From the NCBI RefSeq assembly GCF_014645655.1, contig NZ_BMMD01000001.1:405357-469356 (forward strand): 64,000 nucleotides of DNA, written 5' to 3'. Shown piece by piece: positions 43,615-51,755 of the stretch. A program made the translations under genes and the position numbers. Position 1 is the first letter of the stretch. The number at the start of each line of letters is the position of its first letter. Source of the DNA: Agromyces bauzanensis. GTDB lineage: Bacteria > Actinomycetota > Actinomycetes > Actinomycetales > Microbacteriaceae. Under the pieces are notes generated by a model. That model was not told the DNA's origin. It worked only from the letters and a program-made list of their open reading frames with translations, and ran no database searches.

Positions 43615-44787
43615 GTGACCGACACCCTCCTGAGCGCCCGCGTTGCCGGCTCGTCGGCGACCGCGGTTCGCGCGGCCGATGTGGTCGTGATCGGCGCCGG
43701 CCAAGCCGGCCTCTCCGCCGCGTACCACCTCCGCCGTCGCGGCTTCCTGCCGGCGACGGATGCTGCGGGCGCCGCGCTCGGCGCCGACCCGGGCTCGGCC
43801 GCGGGCACCTACATCGTGCTCGACGCCGAGCAGGGGCCCGGTGGCGCGTGGCGGCACCGCTGGCAGAGCCTGCGCATGGCGACAGTCAACGGCATCAACG
43901 ACCTGCCCGGTATCGCCAAGCCCGACGTGGACCCCGCCGAACCGAGCTCGGCGTTCCTCGCCCGGTACTTCGGCGACTATGAGCGCGAGCTCGCGCTGCC
44001 GATCCTGCGGCCCGTGACGGTGTCGGCGGTGCGGAGGGAGGACGACGACCCGAATGGGCGACTCGCGGTCGAGTCATCCGCCGGCGTCTGGTCGGCCCGT
44101 GACGTGATCAACGCGACCGGCACCTGGAGCCGGCCGTTCTGGCCCGTCTACCCGGGGCAGTTCACGTTCCTCGGGCGACAGCTGCACACGAAGGACTACG
44201 TCGCGGCGAGCGAGTTCGCGGGGCAGCACCTCGTCGTGGTGGGCGGCGGCATCTCGGCGGTGCAGTTCCTCGACGAGATCTCGAAAGTGACGACCACGAC
44301 GTGGTTCACCCGGCGCGAACCGGTGTGGCGCGACGACGAGTTCGATCACCGCGCCGGCCACGACGCGGTCGCCCTCGTAGAGGAGCGCGTGCGACGGGGG
44401 CTGCCGCCGCAGAGCGTGGTGTCGATCACGGGCCTCTTGTGGACCCCGCCACTGCGAGCGGCGGCGGCGCGCGGCGCGCTGGAGCGGCATCCCATGTTCA
44501 CCGCCATCGAGCCCGACGGCGTGCGCATGGCCGACGGCTCGTTCCTTCGCGCCGACGTCATCCTGTGGGCGACGGGGTTCCGTGCCGCGCTCGACCATCT
44601 CGCCCCGCTCCACCTGCGCGCGCCCGGAGGCGGCATCGTGATGGACGGCACGCAGGTCGCGAACGAGCCGCGCGTGCACCTGATCGGCTATGGCCCGTCG
44701 TCGTCGACGATAGGTGCGAACCGGGCCGGACGGGCGGCGGTCAGCGGCATCGTGAAGCGGCTGGGGCCGAGCGCGGCGGCGGCCTGA
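43615..44787 (+). CDS. Flavin-containing monooxygenase-like NAD(P)-binding oxidoreductase
   Basis: A 390-residue FAD/NADPH enzyme. VVVIGAGQAGLSAAYHLRRR (about residues 22-41) binds FAD. HLVVVGGGISAVQFLDEI is the second nucleotide fold for NADPH, and VILWATGFR is the FMO/thioredoxin-reductase-like linker. It resembles flavoprotein CzcO-type monooxygenases. An odd insertion (PATDAAGAALGADPGSAAG) separates the first helix from the next strand. The GTG start at 43615 is chosen for being closest before the FAD fold; the ribosome-binding site is weak. The substrate is unknown. Confidence 0.84.
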   Translation: MTDTLLSARVAGSSATAVRAADVVVIGAGQAGLSAAYHLRRRGFLPATDAAGAALGADPGSAAGTYIVLDAEQGPGGAWRHRWQSLRMATVNGINDLPGIAKPDVDPAEPSSAFLARYFGDYERELALPILRPVTVSAVRREDDDPNGRLAVESSAGVWSARDVINATGTWSRPFWPVYPGQFTFLGRQLHTKDYVAASEFAGQHLVVVGGGISAVQFLDEISKVTTTTWFTRREPVWRDDEFDHRAGHDAVALVEERVRRGLPPQSVVSITGLLWTPPLRAAAARGALERHPMFTAIEPDGVRMADGSFLRADVILWATGFRAALDHLAPLHLRAPGGGIVMDGTQVANEPRVHLIGYGPSSSTIGANRAGRAAVSGIVKRLGPSAAAA

Positions 44788-44800
44788 CGCCGCGTGCGCT

Positions 44801-45283
44801 TCACTCGACGGGGTCGAGGCGGAACACCCTGAACTCCCGCCCGGCGGCGCGTTCGTAGCGTCGATACCCGGGCAGCACGTCGTCGAGACGTTCCCAAGCC
44901 CGCTCCCGCTCGGCGCCCGTCAGGAGGGTCGCCGTGACCCGGGTGCGATCTCGGCCGCGGTCGATCTCGGCGTCGGGGTGCGCCATGAGGTTGTACGTCC
45001 ATCCCGGATGCCGCGGCCGGGCGAAACTGCTCCCTGCGACGAGCAGCGGGCCGGCCGGGGCATCCGGAGCGCAGATCAGCTCGGCGCGCCGGGCGAGCCC
45101 GGTGCGGGCGCCCGTCGTGTGCAGCACGAGCGACGGCACGGCGAGCTCGCTGATCGGCCCCGGGCGTCGGGTCACAGCGCGGTAGGCGCGCTCGAGCGGC
45201 GGCATGACCGACGGCCCGATCGCGCCGAAGAGCCTCGAGTGCGAGGCACTCGCGACCATCCGTCGCACCCACCGGGGCAGCAT
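44801..45283 (-). CDS. Deazaflavin-dependent nitroreductase-family protein (DDN-like), copy 2
   Basis: A 160-residue paralogue of the protein at 28059-28565: VPSLVLHTTGARTGLARRAE and HPGWTYNLMAHPDAEIDRGR align motif for motif, as does YRRYERAAGREFRVFRL. It is a split-barrel F420- or flavin-binding reductase. It is convergent with the monooxygenase gene, with only 13 bases between stops. Confidence 0.85.
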   Translation of the reverse strand: MLPRWVRRMVASASHSRLFGAIGPSVMPPLERAYRAVTRRPGPISELAVPSLVLHTTGARTGLARRAELICAPDAPAGPLLVAGSSFARPRHPGWTYNLMAHPDAEIDRGRDRTRVTATLLTGAERERAWERLDDVLPGYRRYERAAGREFRVFRLDPVE

Positions 45284-45334
45284 GCTCCATTGTCCCGTGC
45301 CGAGGGCCCGCGCGGCCCTCGCTCGGCCTGCCCT

Positions 45335-45745
45335 TCAGTCGAGGATGGCGGTGGCTTCGACCTCGACGAGGACGTCGGGCTCGAACAGCTGCTCGACGCC
45401 GATCAACGTGGCCGGCGGCAGCGGCAGGCGCAGGCCGATCTCATCGGCCACCCGCTCGACGCCGGCCATGAACGCACCGATCATGCCCGGCTCCCATCGG
45501 GTGACGAAGAACGTCAGTCGCAGCACGTCGTCGAAGGTCGCGCCGGCACCGGAGAGTCCCCCCGCGGTGTTCCGCAGCGCCTGTGCCACCTGCCCGGCGA
45601 GGTCGCCCGGGGCGACTGGCGTGCCGTCGCCCAGGCGGGCGACCTGCCCGCTCACATGCACGTGCCGGCTGCCGGTGCCGACGGCGACGTGGTGGTACGG
45701 GGTCGGCTGCAGCATGCCTTCGGGGCTGAAGCGTTGAACGGTCAT
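45335..45745 (-). CDS. RidA-family protein
   Basis: A 136-residue member of the RidA/YjgF/UK114 family, which deaminates reactive enamines or imines or has related roles. HVHVSGQVARLGDGTPVAPG and AQALRNTAGGLSGAGATFDD are family motifs. The canonical C-terminal arginine environment is not obvious (LPPATLIGVEQLFEPDVLVE), so this may be a non-archetype subgroup. It is divergent from an HxlR regulator across an 82-base promoter region. Confidence 0.87.
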   Translation of the reverse strand: MTVQRFSPEGMLQPTPYHHVAVGTGSRHVHVSGQVARLGDGTPVAPGDLAGQVAQALRNTAGGLSGAGATFDDVLRLTFFVTRWEPGMIGAFMAGVERVADEIGLRLPLPPATLIGVEQLFEPDVLVEVEATAILD

Positions 45746-45788
45746 GTGGGGCTCCTCAGGTCGGAAACGAACTCGGTATACCCTTGAT

Positions 45789-45799
45789 ACCTAGTAGGT
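45789..45799. promoter_or_regulatory. Palindrome between ridA-like and hxlR-like genes (candidate operator)
   Basis: ACCTA-G-TAGGT is a perfect 11-base palindrome in the divergent promoter region, next to TATACC and GATACC repeats. The HxlR-type regulator 29 bases downstream is the natural candidate to bind it. Confidence 0.4.
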
Positions 45800-45827
45800 T
45801 CAGGACACTTCAACGAGACCAGGTTTC

Positions 45828-46211
45828 ATGACCGATACCGACCCCTCCCCCCGCGAGGTACTCCGAGAGGAGTTTCGGATCGAGGCTCCTCACCGAGAAC
45901 TGCTCGACCAGGCGCTCGACAAGTGGTCGCTCAGCGTGCTCAACGAGCTCTGCGAGCGGCCCTGCCGCTTCAACGACCTACGTCGCGCGATCCCGGCCGT
46001 GACGCAGAAGTCGCTCACGGCCACGCTCCGCCGACTGGAGCGCAACGGCATCATCGACCGGCGGATCGTCAACACCCGGCCCGTCGCCGTGGAGTACCGC
46101 ATCACGCCGCTGGGCAAGGGCCTGCGTGCGCCGATCGACGCCCTGCTCGACTGGGCGAACACCTACCTGCCCCAGATCGAGCGTGCCCGCGACACCTTCG
46201 ACGCCGGCTAG
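45828..46211 (+). CDS. HxlR-family HTH regulator
   Basis: A 127-residue winged-helix regulator: LDKWSLSVLNELCERPCRFN, DLRRAIPAVTQKSLTATLRR and RRIVNTRPVAVEYRITPLG are the HxlR signature. The CERPCRF pair of cysteines near residue 45 could sense thiol-reactive electrophiles, as known for YodB/HypR-type members. It probably controls the divergent ridA-like gene. Its 3' end overlaps the glycosylase gene by four bases. Confidence 0.88.
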   Translation: MTDTDPSPREVLREEFRIEAPHRELLDQALDKWSLSVLNELCERPCRFNDLRRAIPAVTQKSLTATLRRLERNGIIDRRIVNTRPVAVEYRITPLGKGLRAPIDALLDWANTYLPQIERARDTFDAG

Positions 46212-46771
46212 ACGATTCCGGCCGCTCGCGCCGGCTCGGCGTATGCCCGCGCGAGGTCAGCGACCGTGACGTGCGCGTTCAGCCCGCTGGGGTTCGGCAC
46301 GACCCACAGTTCGGCACCGCCGAGCCGTTCATCCTGCCGACCTGCGTGCGCCTTCGGCCGGTCGAATCCCTGCCGGTACGCGGTGAGACCGACCACCGCG
46401 ACGACCTGCGGATGCCACCGCGCCACGTCGTCTGCGAGCCGCAGCGCGCCCGCCCGCAACTCGTCGCGGGTCAGTTCGTCGGCGCGCACGGTGGCCCGGT
46501 TCACGAGGTTCGAGATGCCGATGCCCGCGTCGAGGATCATTCGCCGGTCGGCATCGGAGAGGCCGTTCGCGAAGTCGGGAAGGCGCGGGATGACGCCCGC
46601 CGAGGCGAGCGCGGGATAGAAGCGGTTGCCGGGATGCGCGAAGGGCGTGTTCGTCGCGGCCGTCCAGAGCCCGGGGTTGATGCCGACGAACACGAGCTTC
46701 GGATGCTCCGGCATGACGTCGTCGACGCTCGCACCCCGGTACGACTCCAACTCGGCGCGCGTGAATCCCAC
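46208..46771 (-). CDS. mug: Mismatch-specific DNA glycosylase (Mug/TDG-like)
   Basis: Removes uracil or thymine from G:U/G:T mismatches. The 187-residue protein has the catalytic VFVGINPGLWTAATNTPFAH (with the Mug GINPGL motif), PGNRFYPALASAGV and the second motif PNPSGLNAHVTV. The GTG start at 46771 is chosen because the protein then begins with the short helix preceding the first strand, and GGGGGAG lies upstream. The large open frame upstream is only a shadow of the fic gene. Confidence 0.88.
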   Translation of the reverse strand: MGFTRAELESYRGASVDDVMPEHPKLVFVGINPGLWTAATNTPFAHPGNRFYPALASAGVIPRLPDFANGLSDADRRMILDAGIGISNLVNRATVRADELTRDELRAGALRLADDVARWHPQVVAVVGLTAYRQGFDRPKAHAGRQDERLGGAELWVVPNPSGLNAHVTVADLARAYAEPARAAGIV

Positions 46772-46791
46772 AGGACGATTCTCCCCCCGGC

Positions 46792-47985
46792 TCACCAGCG
46801 GGCGCGGCGAGCGCGCGCGGCGAAGGCGTCGAGTGCGGCGAGCACCTCGGTCGCCTGCCAGATGCGGTACCGGGCACCCCCGGCCACCTTGGTGAGCACG
46901 CCGACCTCCGCGAGCTTGTCGATGGACGTCTGCGCCGCCACCTCGCTCACTCCGATGGCTTCGGTTACCGAGGTGGCCGTTACCAGCGGATGCTGCAGCA
47001 GGTGCGCCTTGACCCGGTGCACCGAGGCATCCGATCGGGCTCGAACGAGCGCATCCCACCCCGCTGCGATGTCCTGCAGTTCGCCCACGAGTGCTCGACC
47101 ATTGGCGACCGCGCGGAACGCGGCATCTGCAACCGCCTCCACGATGGCGTCGGGCTGCCCCTGCCGGTACCGGGTCAGTGCGAGGAAGTACCCATCGAGA
47201 TCACCGAGCAGGCCCGCCGAGACCGGCACCGCCACGTTCCGGGTCACGTCGGCGGCACGGAGCATCCCGTGCAGCAGGGCGCGCCCGGTGCGCCCGTTGC
47301 CGTCGGGGAATGGGTGGATCGTCTCGAACTGCGCGTGCGCGATCGCCGCGTGCGCGAGCGCCGGCACGTCGGTGCGTCCCGCGAACCGCACGAGGTCGGC
47401 CATGAGGCCCGGCACCCGATCGTGATGCGGCGGCACGAACATCGCATGATGCGGCGAGAACGATCCGCCGCCGATCCAGACCTGCTGGTCGCGCCATCCG
47501 CCGACGAAGTGCGGAGCGGATGCCTCGAGCAGGGCCTCGTGCATCGCGATGATCGCCTGTTCGTCGAGACGATCCGCAAGCGCGATCGCCGCCTGCATCG
47601 CGCGCACGTTCGCCACGACCAGCTGCGCGTTCGGCGAGTCCGATCGATCCAGCTCGGCGAGCGCGACCTGCTTCGCGCTCGCGGTGAGCTGCTCGACCTC
47701 GGAGCTCGACGCGCTCTCGGTGCGCAGCAGGATCGCCGCGAACGGCGCGGCGAACGAACCGGCCTCGGCGTCGAACCGGGTGAGCTCCTTGCTCGCGTCG
47801 TCGGCCACCGCCAGCGTCTCGGGGCTGAGCCGCACCTCGCGGTCGGCGATCATCGGCACGAGTGCGGCTCGGTACTCCCCCACTGCCGCGCGCAGCTGCC
47901 GCCGCGACGCGACCGCCGGCTCGCCGCGGTGCCATGGGCGCGGCTCGGTGCCGACTGCGGGCCATGCAGAGTCCGAGCTCACCAT
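46792..47985 (-). CDS. Fic-domain protein (probable AMP-transferase) with winged-helix C-terminus
   Basis: A 397-residue class II Fic protein. The catalytic motif HPFPDGNGRTGRA is at about residues 222-234, intact with histidine, the acid and both arginines. Near residue 92, LLRTESASSSEVEQL takes the place of the N-terminal inhibitory helix: the conserved glutamate is present but the following glycine/asparagine is glutamine. A C-terminal winged helix (VTATSVTEAIGVSEVAAQTS) could bind DNA. It transfers AMP from ATP to hydroxyl groups of target proteins. The -10-like TAGAAT lies only seven bases before the ATG, so the mRNA is probably leaderless. Confidence 0.9.
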   Translation of the reverse strand: MVSSDSAWPAVGTEPRPWHRGEPAVASRRQLRAAVGEYRAALVPMIADREVRLSPETLAVADDASKELTRFDAEAGSFAAPFAAILLRTESASSSEVEQLTASAKQVALAELDRSDSPNAQLVVANVRAMQAAIALADRLDEQAIIAMHEALLEASAPHFVGGWRDQQVWIGGGSFSPHHAMFVPPHHDRVPGLMADLVRFAGRTDVPALAHAAIAHAQFETIHPFPDGNGRTGRALLHGMLRAADVTRNVAVPVSAGLLGDLDGYFLALTRYRQGQPDAIVEAVADAAFRAVANGRALVGELQDIAAGWDALVRARSDASVHRVKAHLLQHPLVTATSVTEAIGVSEVAAQTSIDKLAEVGVLTKVAGGARYRIWQATEVLAALDAFAARARRARW

Positions 47986-47991
47986 GGGATC

Positions 47992-48017
47992 ATTCTAACC
48001 AAGGACTAGGCACTAGT
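47992..48017 (-). promoter_or_regulatory. fic promoter with palindromic operator
   Basis: On the minus strand, TAGAAT (47997-47992) is a -10 element seven bases before the fic ATG. Just upstream, ACTAG-GCA-CTAGT (48005-48017) is a perfect palindrome placed between -10 and -35, where a repressor would block polymerase. The Fic protein's own winged helix makes autoregulation plausible. Confidence 0.5.
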
Positions 48018-48345
48018 CTTCAGTTAGCGACGTCCATCTTCTGAGATGAGCGAAGAACCATCGCGACATCCGCCCCGCTCATCACGGCGACGCTGATCAC
48101 ATACACGAGCAGGTCACGCGCATCGAAGACCGTGCCCAGCACCAGCCAGGACGACCGCGGCCGAGAGCCGGCGTCTCGGTGGTCGGTCGGTGGCCATCCG
48201 ACCATTCTGCCCGGATGTCTCCTCACGGCAGCCGCCGGACGGCGATTCGCCACCTGCGGCGCGTGGCTGATGACACGCCCCCGCGCACCACCTCGGCACG
48301 GTGGTCGGCTGCGGCGAGGTGGGGAATCGACGTGTGCGGCAAACA
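48018..48345. other. Non-coding stretch with a possible membrane-protein remnant
   Basis: No intact gene is seen. On the minus strand at about 48020-48150, LVLGTVFDARDLLVYVISVA reads like the last helix of a VanZ/DUF2809-type membrane protein, without the rest. CGACGTCCATCTT occurs at 48028-48040 and again at 48355-48367, a 13-base direct repeat that brackets this stretch. Confidence 0.35.
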
Positions 48346-48778
48346 CTATCCGTTCGACGTCCATCTTGCGGTGCGCGCGTTCCACTCCCCTGAGGCCGCC
48401 ATGTTGAGGATTGGATCCGCGAACTCGGCGACCACATCGAGCACGTCAGCGAATTGCTCAGGAAGCTCCCGGTCTCGGTTGACGCGGACGCGCCACGCTC
48501 GCCACTTCGGCTGCACTCGCTCCGGCATCTCCGCGAACCTCGGGATCAATGGCGCAAGCTCGACGCGACGGTAGGCGGCGACGGTCTCGAGCGAAGCACG
48601 GAGCACCCCGCCATCGACCTGGCTGACGCGGGAGAGCGTATAGATGTCGGCGAAGTCGCGCCAGCGGGTGTTGGCCTCGCCACGGTCGATTGCGGTGACG
48701 ATCTTCTCCGCGAGCACCATTGTCAGCGGGTACCCGAGTAGGGTGACGGGCCGCTGACCGAGCGGGACGATGCGTTCT
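48346..48778 (-). pseudogene. AbiEii-type nucleotidyltransferase toxin, N-terminal half deleted
   Basis: TLLGYPLTMVLAEKIVTAID and GEANTRWRDFADIYTLSRV are the C-terminal helical domain of AbiEii/AbiGii toxins. The N-terminal nucleotidyltransferase part, with its glycine-serine loop and aspartates, is absent. Upstream the frame runs straight into the last codons of the AbiEi gene near 48778. An ORF from ATG 48720 remains, but it cannot have transferase activity. Confidence 0.72.
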
Positions 48779-49334
48779 GCAGTGCGGCTCGCGCCTTCGG
48801 GAAGTCATCGGCGAGCACCGACAACGCTGCCGGGCTGTTACCTCGTTCGCGGAGCCATCGCTTGAGCGCTCCGATGGCGAGGTCGCTCCCCCACTCGTGA
48901 CGCAGGCGAAAGAGATCGATGATCGTTCGCTCCGCCGAATACAGGCCGATCGAAAGCCCGTTCGGAAGTGCATGTTCAGTCCGGCCGATTGTGAAGGTGT
49001 CGGCGTCGAATCGGTGCCAGGCGATCGGTGTGTGGTGGATCACCAATGGCTGTGAGCCGCGTGGGATGGCGATGTCGGTGCGAGAGGGGATCTCATCGGT
49101 GAGGTCGTGCAACGCAAGCGCCGACAGCAAGCAGATCGTCGCCTCTGGCTTCTTGTAGGCGATCGCCATCCACGCTGCTGTGGTGTCATCGACAGTACCG
49201 GCACGCAGGAACAGCCCCGGCGCAATGCGCTCATACTGTTCGGCCTCGATCAGTCGATCGAAGCGATACCGAGTCAACCCGATCGTTTCAAGATCCCGGT
49301 AGCGAACAAGATCAGGAAACGTCGGGGCGTCCAT
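48723..49334 (-). CDS. AbiEi-family antitoxin / transcriptional regulator
   Basis: A 203-residue antitoxin of the type IV AbiE abortive-infection system. GLTRYRFDRLIEAEQYERIA and PGLFLRAG form the winged helix, and YSAERTIIDLFRLRHEWGSD and ALKRWLRERGNSPAAL the antitoxin domain. The last 10-15 residues (SSRSVSGPSPYSGTR) do not look like the family and probably come from frame-shifted toxin sequence after the deletion. GGAAGGGAG precedes the ATG. It may still repress its own promoter, leaving an orphan antitoxin. Confidence 0.8.
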   Translation of the reverse strand: MDAPTFPDLVRYRDLETIGLTRYRFDRLIEAEQYERIAPGLFLRAGTVDDTTAAWMAIAYKKPEATICLLSALALHDLTDEIPSRTDIAIPRGSQPLVIHHTPIAWHRFDADTFTIGRTEHALPNGLSIGLYSAERTIIDLFRLRHEWGSDLAIGALKRWLRERGNSPAALSVLADDFPKARAALQNASSRSVSGPSPYSGTR

Positions 49335-49456
49335 GTCGCAACTCCCTTCCGACAGAAACCGTTACACATACAACCTATCTGGCTCAGATTCCGTTGACCA
49401 GCGTCGAGTGATCCTGGTCACCGGGCACGTGTACTCCCGCGCGCTCGAGACCGAGC

Positions 49457-51601
49457 TCAGGTGCCCGTGAGGATGACGAGTTGCTGCGTCGCCCGGGTCA
49501 TCGCCACGTAGCGGTCGACGGCGCCTTCGATGCCGGTTCCGAACGTCTCGGGGTCGACGAGCACGACCAGGTCGAACTCGAGCCCCTTCACGTGCGCCGG
49601 GCTCAGCGAGCGGACGCGTGGCGTCGGCTCGAACGTCGGGTCGCCGATCACGCAGGCGATGCCATCGGCGTGGACGGCGAGCCACGCGTCGAGCATCGCG
49701 CCCAGTTCGGAGGTCGATCCGTATCCGACCGGGATGCCGCTGCTGCGGACGGAGGTCGGCACGTTGGCGTCGGGGATCGCAGCGCGGATGACCGGCTCGG
49801 CTTCGGCCATCACCTCGGACGGTGTGCGGTAGTTGATGCTCAGGGAGGCCGAACCGATGTTGCGAAGGCCGACCCGACCGAGCCGCTCCTGCCACGACTC
49901 CGTGAACCCGTGCCTGGCTTGGGCGCGGTCGCCGACGACGGTGAAGCTCCGCGACGGGCAACGGCGCAGCAGCATCTGCCACTCGGCGTCGGTGAGTTCC
50001 TGCGCCTCATCGACGATGACGTGCGCGAACGGGCCTGCGAGCAGGTCGGTATCGGCGCTCGCGAGCGACGTGTCATCGACCAGCGTGTTCTGCAGGTCCT
50101 GCCCACGCAGGATCGACATCAACAGCATCTCGGAGTCGTCGGCCGAGATCAGGTGATCCATGACCATGGCCCGTTGCTCCCGCTCGGCGGCGATCGCGGC
50201 CTGCAGCCGGTGCCGTCGTCGCGGCTCCTCGGGGTCGCCGATGCGCTGCCGAGCGGCATCCAGGAACGGGAGGTCCGACACCGTCCACGCCCGTGGGTCC
50301 CCGCGCTGCAGCATGCGGACCTCGTCGGTTTTGAGCCAGGGGGCGCACCTGCGCAGGAAGTCGGGCGCCGACCACAGGTCCGCGACGAGGCCGGCCGGAT
50401 CGAGCAGCGGCCACGCGCGATCGAACGTGCTCGTCAGCTGCTCGTTCCGGAGCAGCGACCTGCGGAGCTGATCGCGCGGCACATCCTCGTCGTGCCGATC
50501 GATCAAGATGCCGACGAGCTCCTCCCACACCTCATCGCGCGCCTCATTGTGCGGCACGCCGGGATCCGCCGCGTCGAACGCGTCAGCCCAGTCGTCGGCG
50601 CTCAGCCAGACGTCGGCCCAGTGCGTCTCGACCGTCATCCCCGCCGCGGGCGGCTGCTCGTAGAGCCTGACGGCCGACTCGACCGCGTTGACCAGCTGTG
50701 CGGAGGACTTCAGGCCCGCGACATCCGGTGCCGTTTCGGATGCTGCCATCGCACCTTCCGCGACGAGGTCCCGAAGGGTGCAGGTCTGCACGCTCTCCTC
50801 GCCGAGGCTGGGAAGCACGTCGGCGACGTACGCCAGGTAGGCCGGGTGCGGCCCGACGAACAGCACCCCGCCGCCGCGAGCGAGCCGCGCGTCGGAGTAG
50901 AGGAGATAAGCGGCGCGGTGCAGGGCGACCACCGTCTTCCCGGTGCCGGGCCCGCCGTCGACGACGAGCGCGCCGCGAGAACCCGCGCGGATGATGGCGT
51001 CCTGGTCGGCCTGGATGGTGCTGAGCACGTCGCGCATCCGAGGTGAGCGGCTGCTCCCCAAGCTGGCGATGAAGGCGGACTGGTCGTCGAGCGCGGCATG
51101 CCCTTCCAAGCCGTCGGGGGTGAACACCTCGTCCCAGTAGTCGCTGACACGCCTGCCGGTCCAGCGATACCTGCGACGACTCGCCAGTCCCATCGGGTTA
51201 GCGTGGGTCGCTCCGAAGAACGGCCCCGCGGCCGGCGCGCGCCAGTCGAGCAGCAGTCGGTCGCCTGCGCCGTCGGTGAGGCCGATCCGTCCGAGGTACA
51301 CGGGCTCGGGGTCATCCGCGGCGACGATGCGGCCGAGGCACAGGTCAAGGCCGAACCGTCGGAGCAATCGCAGACGCGCGGTGAGCCGGTGGATCTCGAG
51401 GTCGCGCTCGAGGGCCTGCTGACCGGCGCGCCCGGCCGCCTTGCGCTGGACGTCGAGACGCTCGGTGAGGCCGGCGACCAGCTGCTCGAGTCGCTCCGCG
51501 ATGACCGCGAAGTGCTGCTCGTCGCCGACGATCAGCATCGGGTCGGCCTTGGCTGCGAGGTGCTCGGGAAGGTTGAAGGCGCCGGTGGTCACAGAGGTCA
51601 C
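49457..51601 (-). CDS. helR: HelD-family RNA polymerase-recycling ATPase, HelR type
   Basis: A 714-residue superfamily 1 helicase-like motor. The N-terminal arm (about 1-100) is coiled and charged. VVDGGPGTGKTVVALHRAAY (near residue 213) is Walker A, HVIVDEAQELTDAEWQMLL Walker B, FTVVGDRAQARHG motif III, and DRYVAMTRATQQLVILTGT motif VI at the very C-terminus. HelD proteins pry RNA polymerase open. The HelR subgroup displaces rifamycins and gives tolerance. The HelR assignment rests on length, on lack of secondary-channel cysteines, and mainly on the rifamycin-associated element upstream. GTG 51601 follows GGAG at eight bases. Confidence 0.82.
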   Translation of the reverse strand: MTSVTTGAFNLPEHLAAKADPMLIVGDEQHFAVIAERLEQLVAGLTERLDVQRKAAGRAGQQALERDLEIHRLTARLRLLRRFGLDLCLGRIVAADDPEPVYLGRIGLTDGAGDRLLLDWRAPAAGPFFGATHANPMGLASRRRYRWTGRRVSDYWDEVFTPDGLEGHAALDDQSAFIASLGSSRSPRMRDVLSTIQADQDAIIRAGSRGALVVDGGPGTGKTVVALHRAAYLLYSDARLARGGGVLFVGPHPAYLAYVADVLPSLGEESVQTCTLRDLVAEGAMAASETAPDVAGLKSSAQLVNAVESAVRLYEQPPAAGMTVETHWADVWLSADDWADAFDAADPGVPHNEARDEVWEELVGILIDRHDEDVPRDQLRRSLLRNEQLTSTFDRAWPLLDPAGLVADLWSAPDFLRRCAPWLKTDEVRMLQRGDPRAWTVSDLPFLDAARQRIGDPEEPRRRHRLQAAIAAEREQRAMVMDHLISADDSEMLLMSILRGQDLQNTLVDDTSLASADTDLLAGPFAHVIVDEAQELTDAEWQMLLRRCPSRSFTVVGDRAQARHGFTESWQERLGRVGLRNIGSASLSINYRTPSEVMAEAEPVIRAAIPDANVPTSVRSSGIPVGYGSTSELGAMLDAWLAVHADGIACVIGDPTFEPTPRVRSLSPAHVKGLEFDLVVLVDPETFGTGIEGAVDRYVAMTRATQQLVILTGT

Positions 51602-51645
51602 GTCATCATCTCCGGTATCGAGTTCACCATTGTGCGCCCCACGGG

Positions 51646-51664
51646 GGCCCTTGCGGCAAGGCCC
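51646..51664 (-). promoter_or_regulatory. Rifamycin-associated element (RAE) upstream of helR
   Basis: The plus strand reads GGCCCTTGCGGCAAGGCCC at 51646-51664. From memory, the published RAE consensus is GGGGCTTGCGGCAAGGCCC; 17 of 19 positions agree, including the whole core CTTGCGGCAAGGCCC. It lies 45 bases upstream of the helR start, where RAEs sit before rifamycin-inducible genes. Confidence 0.8.
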
Positions 51665-51755
51665 ACGTGCCGCAATAGACTGGAAGTGGCAAGGAGTTCA
51701 GCGATCCTCCCGATCCCCGCTGCCGGCACCCCGGGCGGACGTGCGGAGGGCGTGG

